NCBI RefSeq assembly: GCF_002386345.1
Contig: NZ_CP023507.1
Coordinates: 1,054,001-1,118,000, forward strand
From: Streptococcus oralis
GTDB lineage: Bacteria; Bacillota; Bacilli; Lactobacillales; Streptococcaceae
Length of the DNA: 64,000 nt
Direction: 5' to 3'
In this document: one piece after another, positions 46,018-56,808 of the stretch
How the letters are laid out: every line of letters begins with the position of its first letter
How positions within the stretch are numbered: position 1 is the stretch's first letter
Position numbers and translations under genes: made by a program
The notes under the pieces: model-generated
Seen by the model: only the letters and a program-made list of their open reading frames with translations
Database searches by the model: none
What the model was told of the DNA's origin: nothing

Positions 46018-48270
46018 TTAGTCTTTCCAACCAAGTTTGCTGTTGATAGTCATCATGATGCTGGCTATCTTCTCACCCCAGTAAGGATCAGAAGCATAGC
46101 GAACATTCATCCCGGTTGCTTTATTTCCAAGGTGGTCTCTGCCATAGTCGATGTAGTTCTCACGGATCCACTTGGCCGCTCCGAGAATTCCTTTGTCCAC
46201 ATTATCAAAGCTCTTGGCTGAGAGATATGGGCTCGTATCATAAGCAGCAATACCAAAGAAGTTGTTCTTATCTCTGGCAATTTGACTACGTCCCCACGCA
46301 CTTTCAAGAGCGCTATGTGCCATCAAGTAAAGGGCATTGACACCGTAGCGTTCCTCAGCTTCTTTGAAAGTCGCTCCTTTACCTGCTAGAGGACTATCCT
46401 GCAAGTTCATCATTGAATACAGTTTATCCAATTCAGCTGCACTATAATTACTTGGTTCTCTCAAGTTTTTATAGAGGAAAGGATTTTTAATGGTAAAGCC
46501 ATCAAAATGCTCTCCATCAGTTGAGTAGTACTTCTTACCAATAACCATAGCAGAAGTGTGTGGAGCTACTTTGATACTCGTGTATGGAGAGAGTTCATGG
46601 TAAAGGAATTTCCCATCACTAGTATAATGAGGGATAAACTCGCTTCCTTCATCCACTGCTGTCAAATCACTTTGATTCATATAGCCAGACAAGCCAGAAA
46701 TCGAAACTGCAAGTCGGCCACCTTTTCGCGTCAAGCTATCCAGTGAAACAATGCTTCCTTGGTTAATGTAACTTAAGATTTCTCCAGATGCACTATAGAC
46801 ATAGGCTGTGATGGGTTTAACTTTGTAATATTTGGTTTTATCCGCAACATGCCATCTACCAGAAGCATCCAAGGTATGGCCATCCACAGTTTCATTTTTT
46901 GCCATATAACCGCCTGATTTAAGGTAGTACCATGATTGGTCAGATGAATCGTAGATTAATTCTTTCTCAGCCATCTTTCCATTTGACTTGAGGTAGAACC
47001 AATTGTTCTTGTACCATACCCACTCACTCGCAGCCATATAACCACCAGATTTGAGATAGTAGTAACCATTATCCCAGAGCCATTCTTTATTGACATAATT
47101 TCCATCAGAGTTAATATAGAACCAAGAGTTATAATTCTTGTCAAAGAGCCAGCCCTTGCCTGCTTTTGCTCCACTGCTGGTCACATAACTACGGTCAATC
47201 CAAGTTTCCGTAGAGAGGTAGCCGCCTAATTTGAAATGGTAATCCTTGCCTTTGATGGTTTGCCAACCTTTTTCAGCATAGGTTCCGTCAGCTTTCAAGT
47301 AAAACCAAGAGTTATAATTCTTATCAAAGAGCCATTCCGATTTCAATTTAGCTCCACTTTTAGCAACATAGAAGCGGTCAATCCAGCGCTCGGTAGAAAG
47401 ATAGCCACCTAATTTGAAATGGTAATCTTTTCCATCAATAGTTTGCCAGCCTTTTTCGGCATAGCTACCATCAGATTTCAAGTAAAACCAAGCATCATAA
47501 TTCTTATCAAAGAGCCATTCCGATTTCAATTTGGCTCCACTCTTTGCAACATAGAAGCGGCCAATCCAGCGCTCGGTAGAAAGATAGCCTCCAAATTTGA
47601 AATGGTAGTCCTTTCCATCTATGGTTTGCCAGCCATTTTCAGCATAGGTACCATCTTGTTGAAGGTAGAACCAACTGCTATAGTTGTCATCATAAATCCA
47701 GGCTTGTTTAACCTTATGACCATTTTCTGACAAATAGGTCTTACCAAGCCAAGCATTTTTCAGCATTTTACCTTGTGAATTGATGTAGTACTGGTTCTCA
47801 CCTTGAGTGATCCACTCATCTTTGGCCATTTTCCCGTCTTCTTTAAGGTAATATTTTTCTTGACCTTGTTGAATCCATTCTTTTTGAGCTTTCTGACCAT
47901 CAGACTTTAGATAATACCAGGATTCTTTTTCCTGATTAAATACCCACTGTTCCTTTGCTTTAGCACCACTTTCAGTCACATAGTACTGGCCAACCCACGT
48001 TTTCGTAGCTAATTTTCCAGCTTCGTTAAAATAGTAATCTTTACCACCAACTGTCAACCAGCCATTTTCTGCACGTTGACCATTATCTTTAAGATAAAAC
48101 CAGTTCTGATGCGTTTGGTCAAAAAGCCATTGCTTGGTTGCTGGTTTCCCGTCTGCTTTGAGGTAGGTCTTTCCTTGCCACGTCCCCTCTTCTGCTTTTG
48201 CTGTCTCCACTACAGTAAAAAAACACCCCAATAAGCCAGCACTTACTAGGGCCACTTTCCATCGTTTCAT
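46018..48270 (-). CDS. lytB: LytB, choline-binding endo-beta-N-acetylglucosaminidase
   Basis: A 750-residue secreted murein hydrolase for daughter-cell separation. Signal peptide about 1-26 (ends AKA). Choline-binding repeats fill about 29-472 (patterns such as WFYLKSDGSYAEKGW), then an SH3-like module (about 480-600) and a GH73-type catalytic domain (about 605-750) with the probable catalytic Glu 656 in AHSALESAWGRSQ. Three 61-residue units at 214-274, 275-335 and 336-396 are nearly identical. Choline-binding anchors imply phosphocholine on the wall teichoic acids, a mitis-group trait. Confidence 0.96.
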   Translation of the reverse strand: MKRWKVALVSAGLLGCFFTVVETAKAEEGTWQGKTYLKADGKPATKQWLFDQTHQNWFYLKDNGQRAENGWLTVGGKDYYFNEAGKLATKTWVGQYYVTESGAKAKEQWVFNQEKESWYYLKSDGQKAQKEWIQQGQEKYYLKEDGKMAKDEWITQGENQYYINSQGKMLKNAWLGKTYLSENGHKVKQAWIYDDNYSSWFYLQQDGTYAENGWQTIDGKDYHFKFGGYLSTERWIGRFYVAKSGAKLKSEWLFDKNYDAWFYLKSDGSYAEKGWQTIDGKDYHFKLGGYLSTERWIDRFYVAKSGAKLKSEWLFDKNYNSWFYLKADGTYAEKGWQTIKGKDYHFKLGGYLSTETWIDRSYVTSSGAKAGKGWLFDKNYNSWFYINSDGNYVNKEWLWDNGYYYLKSGGYMAASEWVWYKNNWFYLKSNGKMAEKELIYDSSDQSWYYLKSGGYMAKNETVDGHTLDASGRWHVADKTKYYKVKPITAYVYSASGEILSYINQGSIVSLDSLTRKGGRLAVSISGLSGYMNQSDLTAVDEGSEFIPHYTSDGKFLYHELSPYTSIKVAPHTSAMVIGKKYYSTDGEHFDGFTIKNPFLYKNLREPSNYSAAELDKLYSMMNLQDSPLAGKGATFKEAEERYGVNALYLMAHSALESAWGRSQIARDKNNFFGIAAYDTSPYLSAKSFDNVDKGILGAAKWIRENYIDYGRDHLGNKATGMNVRYASDPYWGEKIASIMMTINSKLGWKD
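47085..47631 (-). repeat. Three 183-bp tandem repeats inside lytB
   Basis: The units encode WQTI-GKDYHFKLGGYLSTE... through SYAEKG, with only a few substitutions (for example GRF/DRF/DRS, KNYDAW/KNYNSW). They keep the reading frame. Such near-identity suggests recent duplication or gene conversion and makes repeat number variable. Confidence 0.8.
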
Positions 48271-48380
48271 TTAAATGCTCCAATAACGTTTTCTAAACCC
48301 TATTGTAACATAGTTAATCGACGGAAATATTACAAATTGATGAAGATTCTATTTCTTGTTGACGATAAGGAAGACCTAGC

Positions 48381-50130
<1,750 letters not shown>

Positions 50131-50156
50131 GATTTTCCTCCTTAAATTTTAAGGGG

Positions 50157-50300
50157 ACCAGATAAAGAAAAGACCTTGCTATTGCAAGGTCTCAGTCGAG
50201 ATAGGACAGAACTCATGCGCACACTTAAAAAGTCTCCGCAAAGAGTCCCCTATCCCTTTTATCTGACACCTTGTGAGTCTCTCTGGACTCCCCTTAAAGG
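50157..50300 (-). ncRNA. PyrR-binding attenuator leader of pyrK-pyrDb
   Basis: On the minus strand the leader contains GAGTCCAGAGAGACTC, a clear match to the PyrR recognition hairpin (AGTCCAGAGAGGCT type). It ends in a terminator, GACCTTGC/GCAAGGTC (50172-50191) followed by TTTTCTTT. With UMP bound, PyrR would favour termination. Confidence 0.88.
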
Positions 50301-50313
50301 TTAAATTTGTATT

Positions 50314-50342
50314 AGTATACTCTTTCAAAGTAAAAAAGTCAA
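50314..50342 (-). promoter_or_regulatory. Promoter of pyrK-pyrDb
   Basis: TTGACT (50337-50342), 17-base spacer, TATACT (50314-50319). The -35 hexamer lies inside the 3' arm of the gloA terminator. Confidence 0.85.
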
Positions 50343-50366
50343 GTAGAAAACGAACATTCTACTTGA
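50336..50366 (-). terminator. Terminator of gloA
   Basis: TCAAGTAGA and TCTACTTGA arms followed by CTTTTTT on the minus strand, ten bases after the gloA stop. Confidence 0.8.
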
Positions 50367-50376
50367 TCTTACTGGA

Positions 50377-50757
50377 TTATTTTTCACGAATGACTTCGAC
50401 CTTGTAGCCATCCGGATCCTTGACAAAGTAATAGTTTGGTGGGTTACCTGGTAGGCCTTTGGGCTCTGTAACCTCATAGCCTTTGTTGCTGTGTTCTTGA
50501 TGAAGTGCCTCAAGGTCAGGTGTACTGAGGGCGATATGGGCGAAGCCATCTCCTACCACATAAGGACCGTGATCATAGTTATAGGTCAACTCCAACTCAT
50601 AGTCATCCCCCTCAAGTCCTAGATAGACAATGGTGAAAGCATGATCTGGAAAATCTCTGCGACGCAATTCTTTAAATCCAAAAGCATCTTGATAAAAAGC
50701 GATTGATTTTTCAAGGTTTTCTACTCGCAAGCAAGTGTGTAGCATTTTTGAAGCCAT
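50377..50757 (-). CDS. gloA: Lactoylglutathione lyase family protein (glyoxalase I)
   Basis: A 126-residue VOC-fold protein with LHTCLRVENLEKSIAFYQDA, FTIVYLGLEGDDYELELT, GDGFAHIALS and PDGYKVEVI; the metal ligands His/Glu of glyoxalase I are in place. It detoxifies methylglyoxal. The start MASKML (50755-50757) fits the GAGGTAATG site better than the six-residue extension. Confidence 0.9.
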   Translation of the reverse strand: MASKMLHTCLRVENLEKSIAFYQDAFGFKELRRRDFPDHAFTIVYLGLEGDDYELELTYNYDHGPYVVGDGFAHIALSTPDLEALHQEHSNKGYEVTEPKGLPGNPPNYYFVKDPDGYKVEVIREK

Positions 50758-50854
50758 TTTCATTACCTCTTTCATTTTAATAGTTCTATTATACCCTTAA
50801 TGGACAAAATTTACTAGAAACTTGAACTAGAGTCTTCTTCTCTACGCTTTCATT

Positions 50855-53626
50855 CTAAGCAGCACTTTTACGATTTTCCTTGCGTATATTGCGAATAAGG
50901 AAAAGCATGATCAGGATAAAAAGCCCCTCGAGGAAGTAGAACGTAAATTCGCTGTTCATGATTAGTAAGTCTTTGTAATGATAGTTATTACCGAAAACTG
51001 AATTTGGTGCGAATAGGATTCTGAATAGTCTTCTTAAGAAAATAAAGATCTGCAATCCATAAATCATAAAGACCTTCTTCACACCAATCATGAAGCCTTG
51101 TTCCTTTGTAAAATAAGACAAAGCGATTCCATTTAACAAGAGGATAACGGTTATGGCCAGAGTTTCATTTCGTAGAATAGTTGGATCAAAGATATCTAAA
51201 CGGCTGTGAATATATGGCAACGTTTGAAAGAGTAGAATTCCCAAGATTGCTGGAAGAAGGATTTTCTTCAGAGATGGTGGAAATCCAGGACTAAATCTTG
51301 TAAAGGACAAGCAAATCACAAGGATTGCAAAAATATGGAAGTAAGATATTGCAACTCCTGAAATAGTCTGGCTTTGATTTGCCAAAGCAGAAAGAAAGCC
51401 AGCAGAAAGAAAGATACCAACAGGAATCAGCTTATCCAAAGAATAATCCCATTTCAGCCCCTGACTCACTTGGAAACCATCGATGAAGCTGAAAAATGTA
51501 ATGAACATAAGGGCACCGATGAGGCCAAACGGTAAGGATGGAATGACGAGGGTCAATAGCAAGATTAGTAGGAACCATGGATGGGGGCTGTAGTAGAATT
51601 TCCGTTTTTCTCCTCTAGCAGTCACTCCCTCCTCAATCGGTGTTTTCCTTAATTTTAGCATATAGACGTAAAAGAGAGAAAACATACCAGCATGAACCCA
51701 TGAATTATAACCAGGTCTCTCTATAATACTGAGCAGCAAACTTACAATCGTAAATAGACTAAAGAAAAACTGAAGAAACTTATTTTTAAAGACCTGTCTT
51801 TTTTTCCAATCCAAATAAGAGAGTCTGGCCTTCGGATGACTAAGTTCATAGGCATAAGTCGTCATCTCTTCTAGTTTCTGGTCTGTCTCCTCCGTCATCA
51901 TTTGGGGAGCCATTTTAGAAGTAGGAAAAGGAGCTAAAACATATCTCAGGAGCTCCCCGTCTGTGAATCGACGGTACTCCTTATAGATCTGTTGAAGCAA
52001 AACCGTTAGAATGCGTGGTCTTCCTTTAAAGTAGCTTCTCCACTTATCCCAATCATTGATATCTTCATCGTTCTTAGTGAGTTTATCTATATAAAGATAA
52101 CCTTCATTGTACCAGTAATCAAAATTTTCTTTTTTGTTAAGTGCATACTCCTCTACCACTGAAGGATAAGAATGGATACTCTTCCAGAAATGGAGTTTTT
52201 TCAGGTAAGGATTTGATTCCTCATCACTGTAACGCTCTACAAATTGAAGAACGAGAGCTAACACTTTCGCATTGGTTAAAGGATAGACGTCCACCTTTTC
52301 TAACAAATCAAGTAGGAGCGTGTGATCTTGAACTGTTTCAAAAAGATATTGCCAATCACGTAACAGTTTGTACTCGTCTTGGTATGGACTATAGAGTAAA
52401 AGATATAGTTTTTCCTCAACCTCCGATGGATTTAGCAAATTATAAGAATGGATATCGAATGGTTCTTCTGAATCTGCTTGTAATTCCTCAAAGTAAGCTA
52501 GAAGTTCATCATAGGCTTTTTGTTCCTCTTCTCCAACCTCTGGTTTAATCTTCTCCAAGATATAAGCCAAAACTGGAATGCAAGTAATCATTTGTTTACT
52601 GTTATTCAAGAGAAAAAGGACAGTACTAGGAGAAAATGATTGACTGAAAAATTTTATCCAAGTTCCAATCTGATTAGCTCTTTGGGAATCTTCAAGGATT
52701 GCTTGACATAAACGATAAGAAGAATACAAATTCGAAATTTCTTTTTTTGCATCTTCAAGAGACTCTCCATTTTTGTAGGCGGTAGCTCTTTTAACCTTCC
52801 AATGCTTCAGTTTATAGTAATAGCCCCAGTATCGGAAGTCAGGTATATAGTCTTCCAGCAAGGGAATGAGGATAGAAAATTGCTCCGGTTTATTAAAAAT
52901 ATAAACATCCATTTCCTCTAAAACGGATTGAACAATGTCCATATCATACTGATACTGATGAAAGAACTGACGCCATAGATGCTCTTGTTCTTCTGGACTG
53001 TAATCATCATTTTTAACAATACTTTCAATCGCATTTCGAATCAAATAGGCTGCTTCATTATAACTACTAAAGTCAAGAGTAGACCTTGTTGTTCCTTCTT
53101 GCCCACGGTTCTCTTCGTCACCAAACGTTTCAAAGTTGAGGGTATTCGTAGCTCTTTCTTCAGAATCTCCATTTAGCTGAACTTCCTCATCATAGTCACT
53201 AAAGTCAAGGGTGGACTTTTGCTCATTCTCTTCTGCTTTAAAGGTTTCAAAGTTAAAGGAATCGCTGGTTTTATCAGTCGATTGCTGATAATCACTGAAA
53301 TCAAGACCAGATCTTTCAGACTCTTCGTTCTCAGTCTTCGTTTTTTCAGTCAAGTTTTCAAAGTTGAGACTAGAGTTAGGCTTTTCATTCGCCTCTTCTT
53401 CAAGTTCAGTAGCTTCTTGAGAGTCACTCGCTTTTTTGAGACTATTTTCTGGTCTTGTGTTTCTAGACCTCGCATAAGTCAGGGCTTTTTGGTAAGCTTC
53501 AACAATTTCTTGGTAAATTTCTGGTTGGTCTTCTGGGTGATAGAGCCGAACCAATTCAGCATAACGCCTTCTAATAAGCTTGACGTCAGTCGTTGGCTCT
53601 ATCCCTAAAGTTTCCCATATATTCAT
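50855..53626 (-). CDS. Large membrane J-domain protein (HPE variant) paired with an Hsp70
   Basis: A 923-residue protein. The J-domain (about 3-55) reads WETLGIEPTTDVKLIRRRYA with HPEDQPE at 30-36, so the canonical HPD is HPE. A disordered acidic segment (about 57-190) carries six alternating motifs: LNFENL 87, LDFSDY 108, FNFETF 124, LDFSDY 140, LNFETF 163, LDFSSY 184. A helical middle (about 190-610) precedes about nine hydrophobic segments (about 617-912). It starts 13 bases after the Hsp70 stop with a GAGGAG site. Small J-proteins next to HscC are known in enterobacteria (DjlB/DjlC); this large membrane form looks like a distant counterpart. Function unknown. Confidence 0.8.
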   Translation of the reverse strand: MNIWETLGIEPTTDVKLIRRRYAELVRLYHPEDQPEIYQEIVEAYQKALTYARSRNTRPENSLKKASDSQEATELEEEANEKPNSSLNFENLTEKTKTENEESERSGLDFSDYQQSTDKTSDSFNFETFKAEENEQKSTLDFSDYDEEVQLNGDSEERATNTLNFETFGDEENRGQEGTTRSTLDFSSYNEAAYLIRNAIESIVKNDDYSPEEQEHLWRQFFHQYQYDMDIVQSVLEEMDVYIFNKPEQFSILIPLLEDYIPDFRYWGYYYKLKHWKVKRATAYKNGESLEDAKKEISNLYSSYRLCQAILEDSQRANQIGTWIKFFSQSFSPSTVLFLLNNSKQMITCIPVLAYILEKIKPEVGEEEQKAYDELLAYFEELQADSEEPFDIHSYNLLNPSEVEEKLYLLLYSPYQDEYKLLRDWQYLFETVQDHTLLLDLLEKVDVYPLTNAKVLALVLQFVERYSDEESNPYLKKLHFWKSIHSYPSVVEEYALNKKENFDYWYNEGYLYIDKLTKNDEDINDWDKWRSYFKGRPRILTVLLQQIYKEYRRFTDGELLRYVLAPFPTSKMAPQMMTEETDQKLEEMTTYAYELSHPKARLSYLDWKKRQVFKNKFLQFFFSLFTIVSLLLSIIERPGYNSWVHAGMFSLFYVYMLKLRKTPIEEGVTARGEKRKFYYSPHPWFLLILLLTLVIPSLPFGLIGALMFITFFSFIDGFQVSQGLKWDYSLDKLIPVGIFLSAGFLSALANQSQTISGVAISYFHIFAILVICLSFTRFSPGFPPSLKKILLPAILGILLFQTLPYIHSRLDIFDPTILRNETLAITVILLLNGIALSYFTKEQGFMIGVKKVFMIYGLQIFIFLRRLFRILFAPNSVFGNNYHYKDLLIMNSEFTFYFLEGLFILIMLFLIRNIRKENRKSAA

Positions 53627-53639
53627 AAGGTCTCCTCTT

Positions 53640-55304
53640 TTATAGTCCTCGCTCTAGAAAGTCTAGATAGTTTGAAAATGATTGATAAAGTTTTGGCAAA
53701 TGATAAACAGATGCTTGACTGACCTCTTCTTCAAATCGTCTAGTTTCAGCCATTAGCTCATCTCTTCTTCTCCCCAAGAGCATACTGTACACACGATTCG
53801 CTTTTTCAATCAAGAAACGATAAACCTCTGTTTCTTGAGCATTAATCTTATAGCGAGTCAACTCTACTTGCTTAGCCTTGATTTCCTTTTCTGTCAGAGT
53901 AACACTATCTTGGAGAATAACATGACTAAAGACTTCCTGTGTTGAATCAATTTTCACTTCGACATCCAAAATCCCATTTAAATCATAGGTAAATCGAACT
54001 GTGAAACTTTCATTTACTCGAGTATTCACAGGGACGGGAACTTCTAATTCTCCTAGGAACAGATTTTGTGATGCTTTCATCATCTCACCTTGATAGACCT
54101 TTATCTTGACTTGGCTCTGTCCCAATTCAGCCGTATAGTACTGTTCGATGCGTGAAGCAGGGAGGGTAGAATTTCGCTCAATAATCGGCGAAAAGCGGTC
54201 GCCAACTATCTCAATCCCCAGTGTAAAAGGACAAATATCAGACAGTAATAAATCTCGTATCTCACCCTGGCGTTCTTTTATTCCTGCTAAAAGGGCACAA
54301 CCTCTCGCAATCATCCGATCAGGATCATCAGATACCTGCACCATTTGATTGATACAGTAGGATAAAAAGTCCTGAACCAAGCGGAGTTTCGAAGTCCCAC
54401 CAACAAGAACAAAATTATCAGAAGACACATAGCTATAGCGTGCGTCCATCAAGGCACGGTCCAAAACAGCCTTAACACGTGCTAGCAGCGGTTGACAAAG
54501 CTCATAAAAGCGCTGGTAGCTCAAGTCTAAAGAGTATTCCTGATCTTGGTCCATCACTGTCATCTTCACTTCTTCTTTATCATTCAGTTCCAGCTTTGTC
54601 TTTTCAGCCTGTACCAGAATTTTGCCATAAAATTCACGGGAAATCGTATCCTTGGTTAATTGATTGGAGACTAAAAATTCCTCAGCAATAGCCGCAGTAA
54701 AGTCTTCTCCCCCCAAGCGATTGTCCCCTGCGATTGACACGATTTCAACGATATTATCAAAAAGCTCCACAACTGAAATGTCTAGAGTTCCACCACCAAA
54801 ATCGACTACAATAAAAGATTGATCTTCCTGGTTTACCATAGATCTTTTAGCAAGAGCAGCTGCGGAAGGCTCATTGATAATCCGATCAATCTGAACTCCA
54901 GCAAATTTCCCTGCTAGTTTGGTCGCATAGCGTTGAGCATCGTTGAAATAAGCTGGTACACTGACAATCACTTCCTCGACCTTTTCTCCAAGATAGGTCT
55001 CTGCATCGTCTACCAACTTTCGAATGATAAAAGAGCTTAATTCTTCAGCCTTATATGCTCGATTTCCTAGGGTCAACTCATGTTTAGTCCCCATAAAACG
55101 CTTGAATTGTGAAACCGTCTTATCTGGGTGAGTCACCAAGCGTTCCTTGGCAATTTTTCCAACTATAATCTCATCATTGTCATCTAAAGCCACAACAGAT
55201 GGAGTCAAATACTCACCAAAAGCATTGGGAATCAGCTTGATTTGACCATCTTGATAAACCCCCACTAAAGAATTAGTCGTTCCTAAATCAATACCTACTA
55301 TCAT
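53640..55304 (-). CDS. Hsp70-family protein, HscC-like
   Basis: A 554-residue DnaK relative. The ATPase domain is complete: GIDLGTTNSLVGVY, VSVPAYFNDAQRYATKLAG, IINEPSAAALA, VVDFGGGTLDISVVE and VGGTSKLRLV. The substrate-binding domain (about 355-490) is recognisable (LLSDICPFTLGIEI), but the lid is short, so the protein is about 50 residues shorter than DnaK, as in HscC. It is the first gene of a two-gene unit with the J-domain protein. The main dnaK is elsewhere, so this is a specialised chaperone. Confidence 0.85.
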   Translation of the reverse strand: MIVGIDLGTTNSLVGVYQDGQIKLIPNAFGEYLTPSVVALDDNDEIIVGKIAKERLVTHPDKTVSQFKRFMGTKHELTLGNRAYKAEELSSFIIRKLVDDAETYLGEKVEEVIVSVPAYFNDAQRYATKLAGKFAGVQIDRIINEPSAAALAKRSMVNQEDQSFIVVDFGGGTLDISVVELFDNIVEIVSIAGDNRLGGEDFTAAIAEEFLVSNQLTKDTISREFYGKILVQAEKTKLELNDKEEVKMTVMDQDQEYSLDLSYQRFYELCQPLLARVKAVLDRALMDARYSYVSSDNFVLVGGTSKLRLVQDFLSYCINQMVQVSDDPDRMIARGCALLAGIKERQGEIRDLLLSDICPFTLGIEIVGDRFSPIIERNSTLPASRIEQYYTAELGQSQVKIKVYQGEMMKASQNLFLGELEVPVPVNTRVNESFTVRFTYDLNGILDVEVKIDSTQEVFSHVILQDSVTLTEKEIKAKQVELTRYKINAQETEVYRFLIEKANRVYSMLLGRRRDELMAETRRFEEEVSQASVYHLPKLYQSFSNYLDFLERGL

Positions 55305-55337
55305 CTTCTTCTAACTCCAAATCTTTTTTAGATATAC

Positions 55338-55362
55338 CTATTATACAGGAAATATCCTATTT
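55338..55362 (-). promoter_or_regulatory. Promoter of the Hsp70/J operon with a short dyad
   Basis: The minus strand reads ATAGGATATTTCCTGTATAAT: a TATAAT -10 preceded by an AGGATATTTCCT near-palindrome in the spacer. It is not a CIRCE element. No good -35 is seen. Confidence 0.4.
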
Positions 55363-55420
55363 TCTTTGAAAAAATCTGTGATTTACTCTTTAAAATCGAA
55401 AATCGTTTAAGGAAAATAAA

Positions 55421-55471
55421 AAAGTTTCACCCTACTCCTGCGGTAAAAACCACGAGAGTAAGAATGAAACA
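55421..55471 (-). terminator. Terminator of infC-rpmI-rplT
   Basis: GTTTCA..CTTACTC and GGAGTAGGGTGAAAC arms with inner pairing GTGG/TACCGC-like, followed by TTTTTT on the minus strand. Confidence 0.8.
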
Positions 55472-55478
55472 GTTGTCA

Positions 55479-55838
55479 TTATTTACCAAGTTTTGCTTTA
55501 GCTGCATCTGCAAGAGCTGTGAAAGCTGCTGCATCGTTAACAGCCAAGTCAGCAAGCATTTTACGGTTAACTTCGATTTCAGCCAATTTCAAACCATGCA
55601 TCAATTGTGAGTATGAAAGTCCGTTCAAACGAGCTGCCGCATTGATACGAGTGATCCACAATTTACGGAAGTCACGTTTTTTCTGACGACGGTCACGGTA
55701 TGCATAGTAGTAAGAGTTCATTACTTGTTCTTTTGCAGTACGGAACAAGATGTGTTTAGCTCCATAGTAACCTTTTGCTAATTTAAGAATACGTTTACGA
55801 CGTTTGCGTGATACAACGCCACCTTTAACACGTGCCAT
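55479..55838 (-). CDS. rplT: 50S ribosomal protein L20
   Basis: A 119-residue L20: [20 protein letters not shown], then [20 protein letters not shown]. Besides its ribosomal role, L20 represses its own operon by binding the leader. It is the last gene of infC-rpmI-rplT. Confidence 0.98.
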
Positions 55839-55889
55839 GTTTTATTTCCTCCAAATATTTCCTAGAATTGTTTACTTACTGTTAGGCTA

Positions 55890-56090
55890 TTATTTCAAGC
55901 GAGTAAGCATTGCTTTGATACGTTTGAAATCTCCTGAATGCACCATAGATGCTTTACGAAGATGACGACGTTGTTTCTTAGTTTTTCCGTGGAAACGGTG
56001 AGAAGTGTAAGCACGGAAACGTTTAAGTCCACCAGAACCTGTACGTTTGAAACGTTTAGCTGATGCGCGGTGTGTTTTTTGTTTTGGCAT
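55890..56090 (-). CDS. rpmI: 50S ribosomal protein L35
   Basis: A 66-residue L35: [38 protein letters not shown]. It sits between infC and rplT in the conserved order. Confidence 0.98.
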   Translation of the reverse strand: MPKQKTHRASAKRFKRTGSGGLKRFRAYTSHRFHGKTKKQRRHLRKASMVHSGDFKRIKAMLTRLK

Positions 56091-56122
56091 GATTTTTTCT
56101 CCTTTATTTAACTTTCTGACAA

Positions 56123-56653
56123 TTATTTTTTGTCAGTTGCTGGCGCCAACTGCATGAACATTTGGCGTCCATCCATCTTAGCTCGTTGTTCGATGATCGC
56201 AATATCTTGTGTTGCTTCAGCAAACTCGGCTAAAACTTTTGCACCAATCTCTTTATGGGTGATCATACGCCCTTTAAAGCGAATGGATACCTTAACTTTA
56301 TTTCCTTTTTCAAGGAACTTGCGTGCATTGCGAAGTTTTGTGTCAAAGTCACCCTTGTCAATAGTTGGACTCAGACGAACTTCTTTCACAGTAACAACAC
56401 TTTGTTTTTTACGTTGTTCTTTTTGCTTTTTCTGGTACTCAAATTTGAACTTACCGTAGTCCATAATTTTAGCAACAGGTGGTTTTGCTTGGGGTTGAAT
56501 CAATACTAAGTCAACATTTGCACTATCAGCCAATGCTTGCGCTTCGCTGAGTGGCTTGATGCCTAGCTGTTCTCCCTCAAGACCGATCAAGCGAACTTCA
56601 CGTACACGAATTTCATCATTGATGAATAAGTCTTGCTTTGCTATGGTTTTCAC
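56123..56653 (-). CDS. infC: Translation initiation factor IF-3 (start codon uncertain, possibly AUA)
   Basis: IF-3 with both domains: [20 protein letters not shown] (N-domain) and [34 protein letters not shown] (C-domain). The interval given starts at GTG 56651-56653 (176 residues). The best ribosome site, GAGGTGA, however overlaps that GTG and lies 6 bases before ATA at 56642-56644, which would give 173 residues. A rare start codon fits the known habit of infC (AUU or AUA, autoregulated). A database-style longer form would start at TTG 56678-56680 without a ribosome site. Confidence 0.95.
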   Translation of the reverse strand: MKTIAKQDLFINDEIRVREVRLIGLEGEQLGIKPLSEAQALADSANVDLVLIQPQAKPPVAKIMDYGKFKFEYQKKQKEQRKKQSVVTVKEVRLSPTIDKGDFDTKLRNARKFLEKGNKVKVSIRFKGRMITHKEIGAKVLAEFAEATQDIAIIEQRAKMDGRQMFMQLAPATDKK

Positions 56654-56805
56654 CTCTTTTTTATTATTAGAGAAAAACAATAGCGGACTCGTAATGATAC
56701 AAGCCCGCACGTTATGATAGCGTTTCTTAGAAACTTTTCATCCGTAGGGCCAGGCAACTTGATGTCACAAGGCGAGAAGCTCTCACTTCTGCTTTTCTCA
56801 ACTTT
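56654..56805 (-). ncRNA. L20-type leader of infC operon with attenuator hairpin
   Basis: A leader of roughly 150 bases with several hairpins. The last, GCGGGCTTG and CGAGTCCGC arms (56683-56708) followed by TATTGTTTTT, is an intrinsic terminator just before infC. Firmicutes infC operons are known to be attenuated by L20, so the assignment follows from context. The exact L20-binding pseudoknot was not modelled. Confidence 0.65.
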
Positions 56806-56808
56806 TAT

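Noticed and set aside
46018..48270. Regularly spaced repeats that could be mistaken for a CRISPR array
   Set aside because: They are 183-bp in-frame choline-binding modules of lytB; there are no 25-40 bp repeats with unique spacers.
51000..53600. Opposite-strand frames in the J-protein gene as separate genes
   Set aside because: Phenylalanine-rich frames such as 53219-53608 mirror the acidic Glu/Ser-rich coding of the J-protein and lack start signals.
56681..56710. Longest infC frame beginning MRACIITS
   Set aside because: It runs through the attenuator hairpin and has no ribosome site.
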